This document shows positions 1 through 8,638 of a stretch of DNA of 64,000 bases, piece by piece. The number at the start of each line of letters is the position of its first letter. Position 1 is the stretch's first letter. The DNA lies in NCBI RefSeq assembly GCF_000265385.1, contig NC_018013.1, positions 2,693,001 through 2,757,000 on the forward strand, given 5' to 3'. The DNA comes from Aequorivita sublithincola DSM 14238 (GTDB lineage Bacteria > Bacteroidota > Bacteroidia > Flavobacteriales > Flavobacteriaceae). The notes under the pieces are model-generated. The model was given only the letters and a program-made list of their open reading frames with translations, was not told where the DNA came from and did not search any database. Made by a program: the position numbers and the translations under genes.

Positions 1-2
1 GC

Positions 3-329
3 TTTGTCTTTTCAGAATTGAAAGACGAAACTATTGAGATTAGCGGTATTCCTGTGCTGATACTAGAAAGTCATGTTGTAAATTTGCTCAGCCAATTGGT
101 TCACGACATAAAAGAAGAAGTGCCTGATAGCGGTTTTAGTCAGAATGATATGCTTGCAAAATCAATGGCGGCTGGAATGGCAATAAGGACGGGAGTATCT
201 TTGAATAAAGAAGAACGCGAACATTTGATAAACCAACTTTTTGCGTGTAAAGAACCAAGCGTGAGTCCAAACAATAAACTGGTCTTCACGACGATGGACT
301 CGATTGATTTGGATAAAAAATTTATGTAA
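3..329 (+). CDS. mutL: DNA mismatch repair protein MutL, C-terminal end (5' partial)
   Basis: The open frame enters from the left edge and ends at TAA 327-329, giving about 108 residues. They read like the C-terminal dimerisation region of MutL: an ISGIPV segment, a QNDMLAKSMA helix region and an ACKEP..SP tail ending in DLDKKFM, typical of Bacteroidota MutL. MutL couples MutS mismatch recognition to repair. In Flavobacteriaceae mutL is commonly followed by two rhomboid genes, as here, which supports the call. Catalytic N-terminal ATPase parts lie outside the window, so integrity cannot be judged. A weak hairpin (335-350) follows the stop. Confidence 0.8.
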   Translation, partial: FVFSELKDETIEISGIPVLILESHVVNLLSQLVHDIKEEVPDSGFSQNDMLAKSMAAGMAIRTGVSLNKEEREHLINQLFACKEPSVSPNNKLVFTTMDSIDLDKKFM

Positions 330-360
330 AACAAAGCCTTTATTTAGGCTGAAAAATTAG

Positions 361-380
361 ATTCCCGCCTTCGTGGGAAA
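361..380. repeat. Short palindromic repeat, 8-4-8 type (family A)
   Basis: ATTCCCGC, loop CTTC, then GTGGGAAA: an almost perfect 8-4-8 hairpin ending 5 bases before the rhomboid ATG. The same architecture and near-identical arms occur twice inside rnpB (17288-17307 and 17362-17381), so this looks like a dispersed REP-like element. It is close enough to the start codon to affect translation of the rhomboid gene, which is an inference. Confidence 0.6.
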
Positions 381-385
381 TTGCA

Positions 386-1126
386 ATGGGAAAAATAACC
401 GATACCGTAAAGTTTCTATTAATTCTGAATGTGCTCTTTTTTATAGGCACACAATTTACTGGCGGAATGGCGGACCGTCTTTTTGCATTATACTATTTTG
501 AAAATCCGAATTTTCAGTTCTGGCAGCCATTGACGTCTATGTTTATGCACGCCAATTTTTTCCATATACTTTTTAATATGTATGCACTTTGGGCTTTTGG
601 CTCACCGTTGGAAATGCGTTGGGGGCAGAAAAAGTTTCTTTTCTTTTACTTTTCCGCAGGATTGGGTTCGGCTTTGATTTATAGTTTGGTAAACTATTAT
701 TTCTTTCATGCCGGTTTTGATGCAATTGAAGCATTAGGCGGTTCTGCTACTGAGGTTTGGAATATGTTTAATAACACCTTGTCTCCTGGTTCATACAGAG
801 AAATCCCAGGAATTGATCCCGGACTTTTAGAACGGTCATTTTCTGCTTGGAATGTACCGGCATTAGGAGCTTCTGGAGCTATTTATGGAGTGTTGGTGGC
901 TTTTGGAATTATGTTTCCAAATGTAGAATTGATGCTAATTTTTCTGCCAATTCCAATAAAAGCGAAGTATTTTATTCCTGCAATAATATTGTTGGATTTA
1001 GTTCTTGGAATTACTGGAGCACCAACTGGAATAGCGCATTTTGCACACCTTGGCGGCGCGCTTTTCGGCTTCATTATGGCTTGGTATTGGAAGAAAAATA
1101 GTTTTGACAACCATCGCTGGAACTAA
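386..1126 (+). CDS. Rhomboid family intramembrane serine protease (first of two)
   Basis: 246 residues and strongly hydrophobic, with at least six membrane segments. The rhomboid catalytic dyad is visible: Ser163 in GASGAIYG and His221 in AHLGGALFG; the conserved HANFFHILFNMYALW segment (about residue 52-67) matches the HxxxN loop/TM2 region. Rhomboids cleave transmembrane substrates within the inner membrane. It is followed after 2 bases by a second rhomboid, so the two are probably cotranscribed and translationally coupled. Substrate unknown. The family assignment is firm; no specific gene symbol is justified. Confidence 0.93.
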   Translation: MGKITDTVKFLLILNVLFFIGTQFTGGMADRLFALYYFENPNFQFWQPLTSMFMHANFFHILFNMYALWAFGSPLEMRWGQKKFLFFYFSAGLGSALIYSLVNYYFFHAGFDAIEALGGSATEVWNMFNNTLSPGSYREIPGIDPGLLERSFSAWNVPALGASGAIYGVLVAFGIMFPNVELMLIFLPIPIKAKYFIPAIILLDLVLGITGAPTGIAHFAHLGGALFGFIMAWYWKKNSFDNHRWN

Positions 1127-1128
1127 CT

Positions 1129-2004
1129 ATGGCAGCTACAAGTCTTTCATATAAATATAAAACGGCCAGCGTTTTGGTCAAGCTCATTATACTTAATGCA
1201 GCCGCGTTTTTGGTGGTTAGATTGGGTGCTTTCTTTTTAAGTATAACGCCGTTTAATTTCTCGCGTTGGTTTGTTTTAAGCGACGATTTTGACACACTTC
1301 TTTTTCGTCCGTGGACGTTAATTACTTATGGTTTTCTGCATTATGACTTCTTCCACATTTTGTTCAATATGCTTTGGTTATATTGGTTCGGGCAGTTCGT
1401 TTTGAACCTTTTTAACGGAAAACGATTGCTAACAGTTTATTTGCTTGGAGCGCTCTTTGGAGGATTGCTTTTTGTATTAGCATATAATCTTTTTCCAGTT
1501 TTTGCGGAAAGTAAGGGTTATTTGATAGGTGCTTCGGGAGCAGTTACGGCTATAATGATTTTTATTGCGACTTATACACCAAATACAGAAGTTCGCATTT
1601 TCACTTTCACTATAAAACTTTGGCATATTGCTGTGTTCCTTTTTCTTCTGGATTTAATTCGTATTCCAACTTCAGGAAATGCAGGTGGATTGATGGCGCA
1701 CGTTGGTGGTGGTTTTTTCGGTTATATTTATGCTGTGCAACTTGCCAAAGGAAACGACATTGGTAAATGGTTTGAAAACTTTATGGATTGGATTGCCAAT
1801 CTTTTTAAGCCACGTAACAAAAAGCCTTTCAAAAAAGTACATCGCACAACACATTCCCCGCAACAACGTTCTAAACCGAAAGACCTAAAATCTGACCATC
1901 AGAAAAAGGTGGATGTTATTTTAGACAAAATAGGTAAAAGCGGTTACGAAAGTTTGACGAAAGAGGAAAAAGACTTTTTGTTCAAGGCAGGAAAAGAAGA
2001 CTAA
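1129..2004 (+). CDS. Rhomboid family intramembrane serine protease with soluble C-terminal tail (second of two)
   Basis: 291 residues. Catalytic Ser136 in GASGAVTA and His191 in MAHVGGGFFGY mark an active rhomboid; FHILFNMLWLYWFG is the conserved TM2 region. After the last membrane helix a basic, proline-poor linker (about 220-260) leads to a conserved cytosolic tail, KVDVILDKIGKSGYESLT.EEKDFLF, commonly seen on the second rhomboid of this flavobacterial pair. It begins 2 bases after the first rhomboid and ends 3 bases before the EEP gene, so the three genes form one unit. Substrate unknown. Confidence 0.92.
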   Translation: MAATSLSYKYKTASVLVKLIILNAAAFLVVRLGAFFLSITPFNFSRWFVLSDDFDTLLFRPWTLITYGFLHYDFFHILFNMLWLYWFGQFVLNLFNGKRLLTVYLLGALFGGLLFVLAYNLFPVFAESKGYLIGASGAVTAIMIFIATYTPNTEVRIFTFTIKLWHIAVFLFLLDLIRIPTSGNAGGLMAHVGGGFFGYIYAVQLAKGNDIGKWFENFMDWIANLFKPRNKKPFKKVHRTTHSPQQRSKPKDLKSDHQKKVDVILDKIGKSGYESLTKEEKDFLFKAGKED

Positions 2005-2007
2005 CTA

Positions 2008-3024
2008 ATGCGGAAATCAATCAACAAATTTATTTATTGGGGCAACCTCCTTGTGGCGGTTTTATTGTTGATTTCGTTTATTTTGCCCTATTTACCGCCA
2101 AAAACTTTCCCCACACTTTCGTTGCTCAGTTTAGTGGTTTCATTGCTAATTGTCGCTAATCTTGGATTTGCTATTTATTGGGCGGTACAATTGAGACGTA
2201 GGTTTTTTATCTCGTTTACGGTTCTTTTTATATCCTATTTTTACTTCAACGTTTTTTATGAAGTTTCTTCTGATGGCGATATTACGAAATATGAAAACAC
2301 GTTAGATGTGCTTTCATATAACGTTCGTCTTTTTAATGCGTATGAAAAGAATCCAGAAACCGATGCGGCTCAATTAATTTCAGAAATTCTAACCAAGGAA
2401 GACCCCGATGTTTTCTGTGTTCAAGAATATTACAAACCCAATAAAGTGGATTTCTCTAATTATCCGTATCAATATATAAACTTCAAATCTAAAAAAGCAA
2501 AGCTTGGTCACGCCATTTTTTCGAAATATCCGTTAATTAATACAGGCGGATTCAATTTTGCAGACACCTATAATAACACACTCTATGCAGATATTTTGAA
2601 GGGTAACGATACCATTCGTATTTACAGCATTCATTTGAATTCAATCGGCGTCCTTCCGCAGTTCAGCTATTTACAAAATACTGACAATTATAAGCTTAGA
2701 AGAAGAATGAGCAATGCCCTAAAAAAGCAACAAGAGCAAGTGGAAGTCATTTTGGAACACAAAAAGAAGACCAACCATCGCGTTATTGTTTGCGGCGATT
2801 TCAATAATACGCCGTTTTCATACAGTTACAGAAAACTCAAAGATGATATGAAAGACTCTTTCCGCGAACGTGGCAATGGTTTGGGAACCACTTTTAAGTT
2901 TGAAGGTTTCCCGATGCGGATAGATTATATTTTCGCTTCAAAAGGATTAGATATTATCTCTTTTGAGACCATGACGAAAACATTTTCAGACCATTATGCT
3001 GTGCGAGCTACTATGGGATGGTAG
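2008..3024 (+). CDS. Membrane-anchored endonuclease/exonuclease/phosphatase (EEP) family protein
   Basis: 338 residues. Three hydrophobic helices (about residues 10-30, 36-55, 63-85) precede an EEP catalytic domain facing the periplasm or cytoplasm. Visible motifs are SYNVRLFN (Asn), DVFCVQEYY (metal-binding Glu), GDFNNTPFS (Asp/Asn) and SDHYAVRA (catalytic Asp-His at the C-terminus). The family includes DNA repair nucleases, DNases, sphingomyelinases and inositol phosphatases; motifs alone do not identify the substrate. It follows the rhomboids at 3 bases and is a usual member of this mutL-rhomboid locus. Confidence 0.88.
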   Translation: MRKSINKFIYWGNLLVAVLLLISFILPYLPPKTFPTLSLLSLVVSLLIVANLGFAIYWAVQLRRRFFISFTVLFISYFYFNVFYEVSSDGDITKYENTLDVLSYNVRLFNAYEKNPETDAAQLISEILTKEDPDVFCVQEYYKPNKVDFSNYPYQYINFKSKKAKLGHAIFSKYPLINTGGFNFADTYNNTLYADILKGNDTIRIYSIHLNSIGVLPQFSYLQNTDNYKLRRRMSNALKKQQEQVEVILEHKKKTNHRVIVCGDFNNTPFSYSYRKLKDDMKDSFRERGNGLGTTFKFEGFPMRIDYIFASKGLDIISFETMTKTFSDHYAVRATMGW

Positions 3025-3043
3025 TTTTAATTAACGATTGATG

Positions 3044-3061
3044 TCCCGATAGCTGTCGGGA
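3044..3061. repeat. Short palindromic repeat (family B)
   Basis: TCCCGAT, loop AGCT, GTCGGGA between the convergent EEP and WbqC genes. The 7-bp stem has one G-T pair. There is no T-run, so it is not a standard terminator; TCCCGATAGC-type palindromes are common between flavobacterial genes. Confidence 0.45.
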
Positions 3062-3136
3062 AACGATTGCTGAATTATGAAGTTAAAATTGACTGAGTTT
3101 TTTGAAAACGGAAACGATTTTGGTTTCTGAAAATTT

Positions 3137-3766
3137 TCATTCGTTTTCAAAAAGTACCGAAGCCTCTAAATAACTCAATGCATTAGGGCCTTCATTAAAT
3201 AACAAGTCCAAAACGGAAAGATTCGGTAAAAACGGATGGTTTGCTTCGTGAACTTGGGTATAGATCTCCGCTTTGAAGTCTGACGTTCTTTTCGCATTAA
3301 TCAAAAACCGTAGATCTGTTATTTCAGGATTCGTTTCATAAGAAAGGGTTTTTGAAAATTCGATTTCAATCCCAATCATTTCACATAAAGCTTCAAATAT
3401 TTTTAAGTTGAATTCAATTAAATTCCCAATGGGTTCTTTGAAAAAATGTTCCAAATCGTCTTCGTAATATTCAAAAAAAGGTGAAGTGCGATAGGCGCTT
3501 TGAAGGCTTTTCCAATGATGTTCTTGCCACGGAAAATCGTTTTCAACCATCACGTTTTTTGTTTTTTTACGAATCCCCTTTTTATTGTGTTTTATGGGAA
3601 TGTTCAAAAGTAATTTTCCGTTGCTATGCGCAATAAAAGTACGATTGCGATAGGTTTGCTTTTGATAATTATCTTCAACCTCAAAAACCACTTTATCAGC
3701 CTGTGCCACAGCTGCCATCTGTTCAATGGACGGAAAATAGGAGGGATGAAGAAGGATTGTTTTCAT
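3137..3766 (-). CDS. WbqC family protein
   Basis: 209 residues from the ATG at 3766 (MKTILLHPSYFPSIEQMAAV), which is the expected start of WbqC-like proteins. An in-frame ATG 66 bases upstream would add a poorly conserved hydrophobic stretch and was not chosen. Recognisable parts are HPSYFPSIEQ, the NRTFIA..NGK.LLNIPI strand region, and the SLQSAYRTSPFFEYYED motif. WbqC-type proteins occur in polysaccharide loci and have been proposed to act in sugar modification, but their reaction is not firmly established. In flavobacteria the gene usually sits near lepB; here it stands alone on the minus strand. Confidence 0.85.
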   Translation of the reverse strand: MKTILLHPSYFPSIEQMAAVAQADKVVFEVEDNYQKQTYRNRTFIAHSNGKLLLNIPIKHNKKGIRKKTKNVMVENDFPWQEHHWKSLQSAYRTSPFFEYYEDDLEHFFKEPIGNLIEFNLKIFEALCEMIGIEIEFSKTLSYETNPEITDLRFLINAKRTSDFKAEIYTQVHEANHPFLPNLSVLDLLFNEGPNALSYLEASVLFENE

Positions 3767-3901
3767 TTGAAAAATTACTAACTTCAAAAATAGAAAAGAA
3801 ATTAGAGAAAAGTACAAAGAATACAGAAACAAGGATTAAATTGAAGAATTTTCAAAACCTGTAACTTGGAACCAGAAACAAGAAACTTGAAACCTTTTCC
3901 C

Positions 3902-3909
3902 TACCTTTG
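3902..3909 (+). promoter_or_regulatory. Bacteroidota -7 promoter element before udk
   Basis: TACCTTTG fits the TAnnTTTG consensus of the Bacteroidota primary sigma factor exactly and lies 17 bases before the udk ATG. No convincing -33 TTTG was found. It would start the udk-divIC-mutA-mutB transcript. Confidence 0.6.
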
Positions 3910-3926
3910 TGTAAACCAAAAAAATT

Positions 3927-4547
3927 ATGCTCATAATTGGCATCGCCGGTGGCACCGGGAGCGGAAAAACTACAGTAGTGGCCCAAATAGTTGCGGAACT
4001 TCCTGAAGATGAAGTTTGCGTTATTTCACAGGATTCTTACTATCACGATACCAGCGATTTATCTTTTGAAGATCGCACTAAAATTAATTTTGACCATCCC
4101 AAAGCGATTGATTTTGATTTATTGGTAAGTCATTTAAAAGAACTTCGCGCTGGAAATTCCTTTGAACAACCAGTCTATTCCTTCGTGGAGCATAATAGAA
4201 CAGGCGAAACAATTACAACCTTCCCTAAAAAGGTTATTATTGTAGAAGGGATTTTAATTTTGGCACATCCCGATATTCGGGAAATGTTCGATATAAAAAT
4301 ATTTGTTCACGCAGACAGTGACGAACGCTTAATACGAAGACTGAAGCGCGATATCGCCACTCGCGGTCGTGATTTAGAAGAGGTTCTAAATCGCTACCAA
4401 ACCACTTTGAAACCGATGCACCAACAATTTATAGAACCAACCAAGGAATTTGCAGACATAATCATTCCTACGAATAGGTACAATACCGTTGCCGTGGACG
4501 TGATAAGAAGTATAATTCACCAAAAAATAAGCTATACAGAATCGTGA
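3927..4547 (+). CDS. udk: Uridine kinase
   Basis: 206 residues. Phosphorylates uridine and cytidine in pyrimidine salvage. The P-loop GGTGSGKT is at residues 8-15; SQDSYYHD, NFDHPKAIDFD, the RTGE..T segment, IIVEGILIL and DIKIFVHADSDERLIRRLKRD are all standard for uridine kinases, and the length is typical. A good TAnnTTTG element lies just upstream. Its TGA overlaps the GTG start of the next gene (GTGA), so the two are translationally coupled. Confidence 0.96.
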   Translation: MLIIGIAGGTGSGKTTVVAQIVAELPEDEVCVISQDSYYHDTSDLSFEDRTKINFDHPKAIDFDLLVSHLKELRAGNSFEQPVYSFVEHNRTGETITTFPKKVIIVEGILILAHPDIREMFDIKIFVHADSDERLIRRLKRDIATRGRDLEEVLNRYQTTLKPMHQQFIEPTKEFADIIIPTNRYNTVAVDVIRSIIHQKISYTES

Positions 4548-4876
4548 AATACTCAGAAATAAAAAAGAATAAATGGGTTCGGTTTATAAGCAATAAATAT
4601 GTGCTTATTGTTGTCTTGTTCGTTGTTTGGATGTTTTTTTTTGATGCCAATTCCTATTTGATACATCACGAATTGGACAATGATATCAATGCTTTGGAAG
4701 ACAATGCAGAATTTTATCAAATGGAAATAGACCACGATAAAAACTTTATCAAAAAAATGGAGGATAGTAGCGAGATGGAAAAATTTGCTCGGGAAAGATA
4801 TTATCTGAAAAAGGAAAACGAAGACATTTATATTATTGAAAACGAAGACAGCATCAAAAAAGAAGAAAAGCGATGA
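4544..4876 (+). CDS. Septum formation initiator family protein (DivIC/FtsB-like)
   Basis: 110 residues with a GTG start overlapping the udk stop by 4 bases. A short cytoplasmic tail is followed by one membrane helix (about 18-38, YVLIVVLFVVWMFFFD), then a heptad-rich coiled coil (about 45-75) and a motif EKFARERYYLKKENEDIYII typical of DivIC/FtsB proteins. Such bitopic proteins form the FtsQ-FtsL-FtsB complex that recruits and activates the septal peptidoglycan synthase. The position between udk and mutA is conserved in Flavobacteriaceae. Its stop overlaps the mutA ATG (ATGA). Confidence 0.88.
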   Translation: MKYSEIKKNKWVRFISNKYVLIVVLFVVWMFFFDANSYLIHHELDNDINALEDNAEFYQMEIDHDKNFIKKMEDSSEMEKFARERYYLKKENEDIYIIENEDSIKKEEKR

Positions 4877-6255
4877 GTAAATTTCTATTTGAAGATTTTG
4901 ATGAAGTTTCCGCAAAACAGTGGAAGCAAAAGATACAATACGACCTAAAAGGAGCTGATTATAATGAAACTTTAGTTTGGAAAAGTCCAGAAGGCGTAAA
5001 TGTAAAACCATTCTATCACGAAGATGATTTTCCGGAAGATTTCAGCCCAATTCCCGGTCAGCCACAATCTTGGAAAATAGCGCAAGAAATATTTATTGAC
5101 GATGAAAAAATTGCTAATAACATTGCTATTGACGCTATAAATCGAGGCGCCGAATCAATCATTTTTTCTGCTGCGGAAGATTTTGAACCGAGAACAGTTT
5201 TTAAAGATTTTCAGTTTGAAACAGTTTCAATTTACTTCAACTTCACATTTCTTTCCGAAGCATTTTACAGCAAACTCATTAAATTCTTTTCAGATAAAAA
5301 TGCAACAGTTCATTACAACATAGATTTAATAGGAAACCTCGCTCGCACTGGAAATTGGTTTCATAATCTAAAAAAGGATCACGAAATTCTGGATACTATT
5401 TTTCAGAAACATGAATCTGAAAACCTTCTTTCTGTCGATACGGGTTTATACCAAAATGCTGGCGCGAATTCTGTCCAACAATTGGCGTATGCTTTGGCAC
5501 ATGTAAATGAATATTTAAACCACGTATGTCAGCCTGAGCGCAGTCGAAGGCCTGCTGAAGTAATAACTTTCAATCTAGCAACAGGTCCAAACTACTTCTT
5601 CGAAATAGCAAAAATCCGTGCCCTAAGAAAATTATACGCAACCTTAGCAAGCGAATACGGAACAACAGAAACTTGCCATATAATTGCAACGCCTTCAAAA
5701 CGCAACAAAACGCTTTATGATTACAACGTAAACCTATTGCGAAGCACCACAGAATGTATGAGTGCCGTTTTAGGCGGAGCGGACACCGTTTGCAACTTGC
5801 CGTATGACGCGCTTTACCACAAAAGCAATGAGTTTGGGGAACGTATTTCCCGAAATCAATTACTGATTTTAAAACACGAAAGTTATTTCGACACTGCAAG
5901 CAATCCCGCAGACGGAACTTATTATATTGAGAGCTTGACAGATGAATTAGCAGAAAAAGCACTTCAACTTTTCAAAGAAATTGAAAAAGGTGGCGGATTT
6001 CTTCATCAATTAAAGGAAGGATTAATTCAAAAGAAAATTAAAGAAAGCGCTGAAAAGGAACAGCAACTTTTTGACAGCGGCGCACTGAAATTGTTGGGAA
6101 CAAATTATCACCCCAATAAAAATGATCGAATGAAAGACGATTTAGAACTTTTTCCATTCGTAAAACACAACCCAACCAAAACCCTAATTGCCCCGATTAT
6201 TGAAAAAAGAATAGCTGAAATCACTGAACAAGAACGCTTAAATCAAGAATCATGA
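4873..6255 (+). CDS. mutA: Methylmalonyl-CoA mutase small subunit
   Basis: 460 residues. Partner of the catalytic large subunit encoded by mutB 176 bases downstream; the heterodimer interconverts methylmalonyl-CoA and succinyl-CoA in propionate and odd-chain metabolism. The TIM-barrel part is recognisable (FNLATGPNYFFEIAKIRALRKL, YDVN-type YDYNVNLLRSTTE.MSAVLGGAD, NPADGTYYIE). There is no cobalamin-binding DxHxxG domain, as expected for a short Bacteroidota small subunit. Residues around 218-229 (VCQPERSRRPAE) are unusual: they are the in-frame translation of a dispersed intergenic repeat (5528-5551) that sits in a variable loop. Starts by ATGA overlap with divIC. Confidence 0.93.
   Translation: MSKFLFEDFDEVSAKQWKQKIQYDLKGADYNETLVWKSPEGVNVKPFYHEDDFPEDFSPIPGQPQSWKIAQEIFIDDEKIANNIAIDAINRGAESIIFSAAEDFEPRTVFKDFQFETVSIYFNFTFLSEAFYSKLIKFFSDKNATVHYNIDLIGNLARTGNWFHNLKKDHEILDTIFQKHESENLLSVDTGLYQNAGANSVQQLAYALAHVNEYLNHVCQPERSRRPAEVITFNLATGPNYFFEIAKIRALRKLYATLASEYGTTETCHIIATPSKRNKTLYDYNVNLLRSTTECMSAVLGGADTVCNLPYDALYHKSNEFGERISRNQLLILKHESYFDTASNPADGTYYIESLTDELAEKALQLFKEIEKGGGFLHQLKEGLIQKKIKESAEKEQQLFDSGALKLLGTNYHPNKNDRMKDDLELFPFVKHNPTKTLIAPIIEKRIAEITEQERLNQES
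5528..5551 (+). repeat. Dispersed intergenic-type repeat translated inside mutA
   Basis: The core GCCTGAGCGCAGTCGAAG and its flanks match a repeat that is very common between genes in flavobacterial genomes (usually seen as TCAGCCTGAGCG...GTCGAAGGC). Here it lies within mutA and adds an in-frame peptide rich in Arg and Ser (PERSRR). The frame is kept on both sides. The identification of the repeat rests on recollection of such genomes, because no second copy is present in this window. Confidence 0.6.
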
Positions 6256-6449
6256 ACAATCAAGTATTAGGAACCGTTGTAGGGATCATCTTTGTCGTCC
6301 TCGGCTTAGCGCTGCTCACTCGTTACAAAACATTATCAACTCACAAATATTTCCGCATCCTTATTGTGTTTGTATCAATATTGCTAATTTGTTTTGGAAT
6401 ATTTATGGGTTGGGAAAGCATTGAAAAAATATGGATAGGAGAAGTTTAG
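6252..6449 (+). CDS. Small two-helix membrane protein between mutA and mutB
   Basis: 65 residues; two predicted membrane segments (about 5-23 and 33-54) separated by a basic loop ([12 protein letters not shown]), with a short C-terminal tail [13 protein letters not shown]. It starts by ATGA overlap with mutA and its last 19 bases overlap the mutB start, so it is embedded in the operon and translationally coupled at both ends. No family is recognised. The tight coupling makes it a real gene rather than a chance frame. Confidence 0.65.
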   Translation: MNNQVLGTVVGIIFVVLGLALLTRYKTLSTHKYFRILIVFVSILLICFGIFMGWESIEKIWIGEV

Positions 6450-8611
6450 AACACGTTGAATTGAAAAAGACGGAAGACGGGAGACGGAAGACGGAAGGTG
6501 ACCCTAACCTTGTTGAAGGGCGACCTGAAACTAGAAATCTGAAACCTGAAACTTTCTTGACTGCTGAAGAAATTTCAATAAAAAGGGAATATTCTGCAAA
6601 GGATTTAGAAAATTTAAAACATCTAAACTTCGTTGCTGGAATTGCGCCAAATCTTCGTGGGCCGTATTCTACGATGTATGTTCGGCGTCCGTGGACTATT
6701 CGGCAATACGCAGGTTTTTCTACTGCGGAAGATAGCAATGATTTTTATAGAAGAAACCTCGCCGCAGGCCAGAAAGGACTTTCGGTAGCTTTCGATCTTG
6801 CTACACACAGAGGTTACGACAGCGACCACGAAAGAGTAGAGGGCGATGTTGGTAAAGCAGGTGTAGCGATTGATAGCGTTGAGGATATGAAAATTCTTTT
6901 CGACCAGATTCCGCTCGATAAAATGAGTGTCTCGATGACGATGAACGGCGCCGTGCTTCCCATTATGGCGTTCTATATTGTTGCTGCGGAAGAGCAAGGC
7001 GTTTCCCCAAAAGATTTGGAAGGAACTATCCAAAACGATATTCTAAAGGAATTTATGGTGCGGAATACTTACATCTATCCGCCAACACCTTCAATGAAAA
7101 TAATCAGCGATATTTTTGAATTCGCTTCTAAAAACATGCCTAAGTTCAACAGTATTTCTATCTCTGGCTACCATATGCAGGAAGCGGGAGCCACTGCAGA
7201 TATTGAACTTGCGTACACTCTTGCCGATGGTTTGGAATACATCCGTAGCGGTATAAAAGCTGGAATGGATATAGATACTTTTGCCCCGCGACTCTCCTTC
7301 TTTTGGGGAATTGGGATGAATCACTTTATGGAAATCGCGAAGTTGCGAGCTGCCAGAATGCTTTGGGCTAAGATTGTAAAACAGTTTAACCCAAAAAACG
7401 AAAAATCACTTTCGCTACGTACGCATTGTCAAACCAGCGGTTGGAGCCTTACTGAACAAGACCCATTTAATAACGTAGCGCGAACCGTAATCGAAGCTAC
7501 CGCCGCAGTTTTCGGGGGAACGCAATCTTTACACACAAATGCCTTGGATGAAGCCATAGCGCTGCCCACAGATTTCTCCGCGCGAATAGCAAGAAACACT
7601 CAGATTTTTCTTCAAACGGAAACCCAAATCACCAAAACGGTAGATCCGTGGGCGGGAAGTTATTATGTGGAAAGTCTTACCAACGAAATAGCCAACAAAG
7701 CTTGGGAACTAATTGAAGAAGTAGAAGAACTAGGCGGAATGACCAAAGCCATTGAGGCTGGAATTCCAAAACTGCGCATCGAGGAAGCTTCCGCAAGAAA
7801 GCAAGCGCGTATTGATAGCGGACAGGATATAATCGTGGGCGTAAATAAATACCGCCTCGCAAAAGAAGACCCTTTGCAAATTTTGGATGTGGACAACCAA
7901 AAAGTCCGCACCTCGCAGATTGAAAGGCTTAATCACATAAAAGCAACGCGCGACACTAAAAAGGTAGAAAAAGCCCTTGCAGATATTACCAAATGCGCAA
8001 AGACAGGTCAAGGAAATTTACTAGCTTTAGCCGTAGAAGCTGCCCGCCACAGGGCAACACTTGGCGAAATCTCTACCGCGATGGAAAAGGAATTCGGCAG
8101 GTATAAAGCACAAATTAGATCTTTTAGCGGCGTGTATAGTAAAGAAATTAAGAAAGACGAAAGTTTTGAAAAAGCAAGACAGATGGCAGACAAGTTCGCA
8201 GAACTGGAAGGCCGTCGTCCGCGTATTATGATTGCCAAAATGGGGCAAGACGGTCACGATCGTGGTGCAAAAGTAGTAGCCACAGGCTATGCCGATGTAG
8301 GTTTTGACGTAGATATTGGCCCATTGTTCCAAACGCCAGCAGAAGCCGCCAAACAAGCCGTAGAAAATGACGTGCACATTCTCGGCGTTTCTTCTTTAGC
8401 CGCAGGCCACAAAACTCTCGTTCCACAAGTAATAGAAGCCCTAAAAAAGTACGGCCGCGAAGATATTATGGTTATTGTAGGTGGCGTAATTCCACACCAA
8501 GATTATCAATATCTTTTTGATGCTGGTGCAGTTGCCGTTTATGGCCCGGGTACCCGCATTAGCGATGCTGCTATTGAGATGTTGGAGGTTTTGATTGCGG
8601 GGGTGGAGTGA
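6431..8611 (+). CDS. mutB: Methylmalonyl-CoA mutase large (catalytic) subunit
   Basis: 726 residues. The TIM-barrel substrate domain starts near [18 protein letters not shown] (about 76) and includes [38 protein letters not shown] and NTQIFLQTE. The C-terminal cobalamin domain carries D607-G-H609-D-R-G (base-off ligand His609) and later GGVIP and GPGT motifs. The N-terminus is odd: after [11 protein letters not shown], which resembles normal flavobacterial MutB starts, about residues 12-43 are encoded by simple repeats (GACGGAAGAC-type and GAAACCTGAAAC-type) before the conserved part resumes at [12 protein letters not shown]. The start at 6431 overlaps the preceding small gene. Confidence 0.95.
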   Translation: MDRRSLEHVELKKTEDGRRKTEGDPNLVEGRPETRNLKPETFLTAEEISIKREYSAKDLENLKHLNFVAGIAPNLRGPYSTMYVRRPWTIRQYAGFSTAEDSNDFYRRNLAAGQKGLSVAFDLATHRGYDSDHERVEGDVGKAGVAIDSVEDMKILFDQIPLDKMSVSMTMNGAVLPIMAFYIVAAEEQGVSPKDLEGTIQNDILKEFMVRNTYIYPPTPSMKIISDIFEFASKNMPKFNSISISGYHMQEAGATADIELAYTLADGLEYIRSGIKAGMDIDTFAPRLSFFWGIGMNHFMEIAKLRAARMLWAKIVKQFNPKNEKSLSLRTHCQTSGWSLTEQDPFNNVARTVIEATAAVFGGTQSLHTNALDEAIALPTDFSARIARNTQIFLQTETQITKTVDPWAGSYYVESLTNEIANKAWELIEEVEELGGMTKAIEAGIPKLRIEEASARKQARIDSGQDIIVGVNKYRLAKEDPLQILDVDNQKVRTSQIERLNHIKATRDTKKVEKALADITKCAKTGQGNLLALAVEAARHRATLGEISTAMEKEFGRYKAQIRSFSGVYSKEIKKDESFEKARQMADKFAELEGRRPRIMIAKMGQDGHDRGAKVVATGYADVGFDVDIGPLFQTPAEAAKQAVENDVHILGVSSLAAGHKTLVPQVIEALKKYGREDIMVIVGGVIPHQDYQYLFDAGAVAVYGPGTRISDAAIEMLEVLIAGVE
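6468..6550 (+). repeat. Simple purine-rich repeats translated in the mutB N-terminus
   Basis: Two short-repeat tracts lie within the gene: GACGGAAGACGGGAGACGG-like units at about 6470-6497 and CTGAAAC/CTAGAAATCTGAAAC units at about 6522-6550. Similar CTTGAAACC/ACCAGAAAC tracts occur upstream of udk (about 3860-3893), and reversed ones near 15166-15182. They keep the reading frame and encode a Lys/Arg/Glu-rich linker. Confidence 0.6.
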
Positions 8612-8638
8612 AGCATCAAATTAATATACTGATATACT

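Noticed and set aside
4266..4281. Palindrome TCCCGATATTCGGGA inside udk resembling the family B repeat
   Set aside because: The encoded HPDIREMFDIKIF matches the normal uridine kinase sequence, so no insertion is needed; a codon coincidence.
4553..5962. Long minus-strand frames opposite divIC and mutA (4553-5011 and 5570-5962)
   Set aside because: They lie wholly opposite well-supported genes and have low-complexity or compositionally odd translations; shadows.
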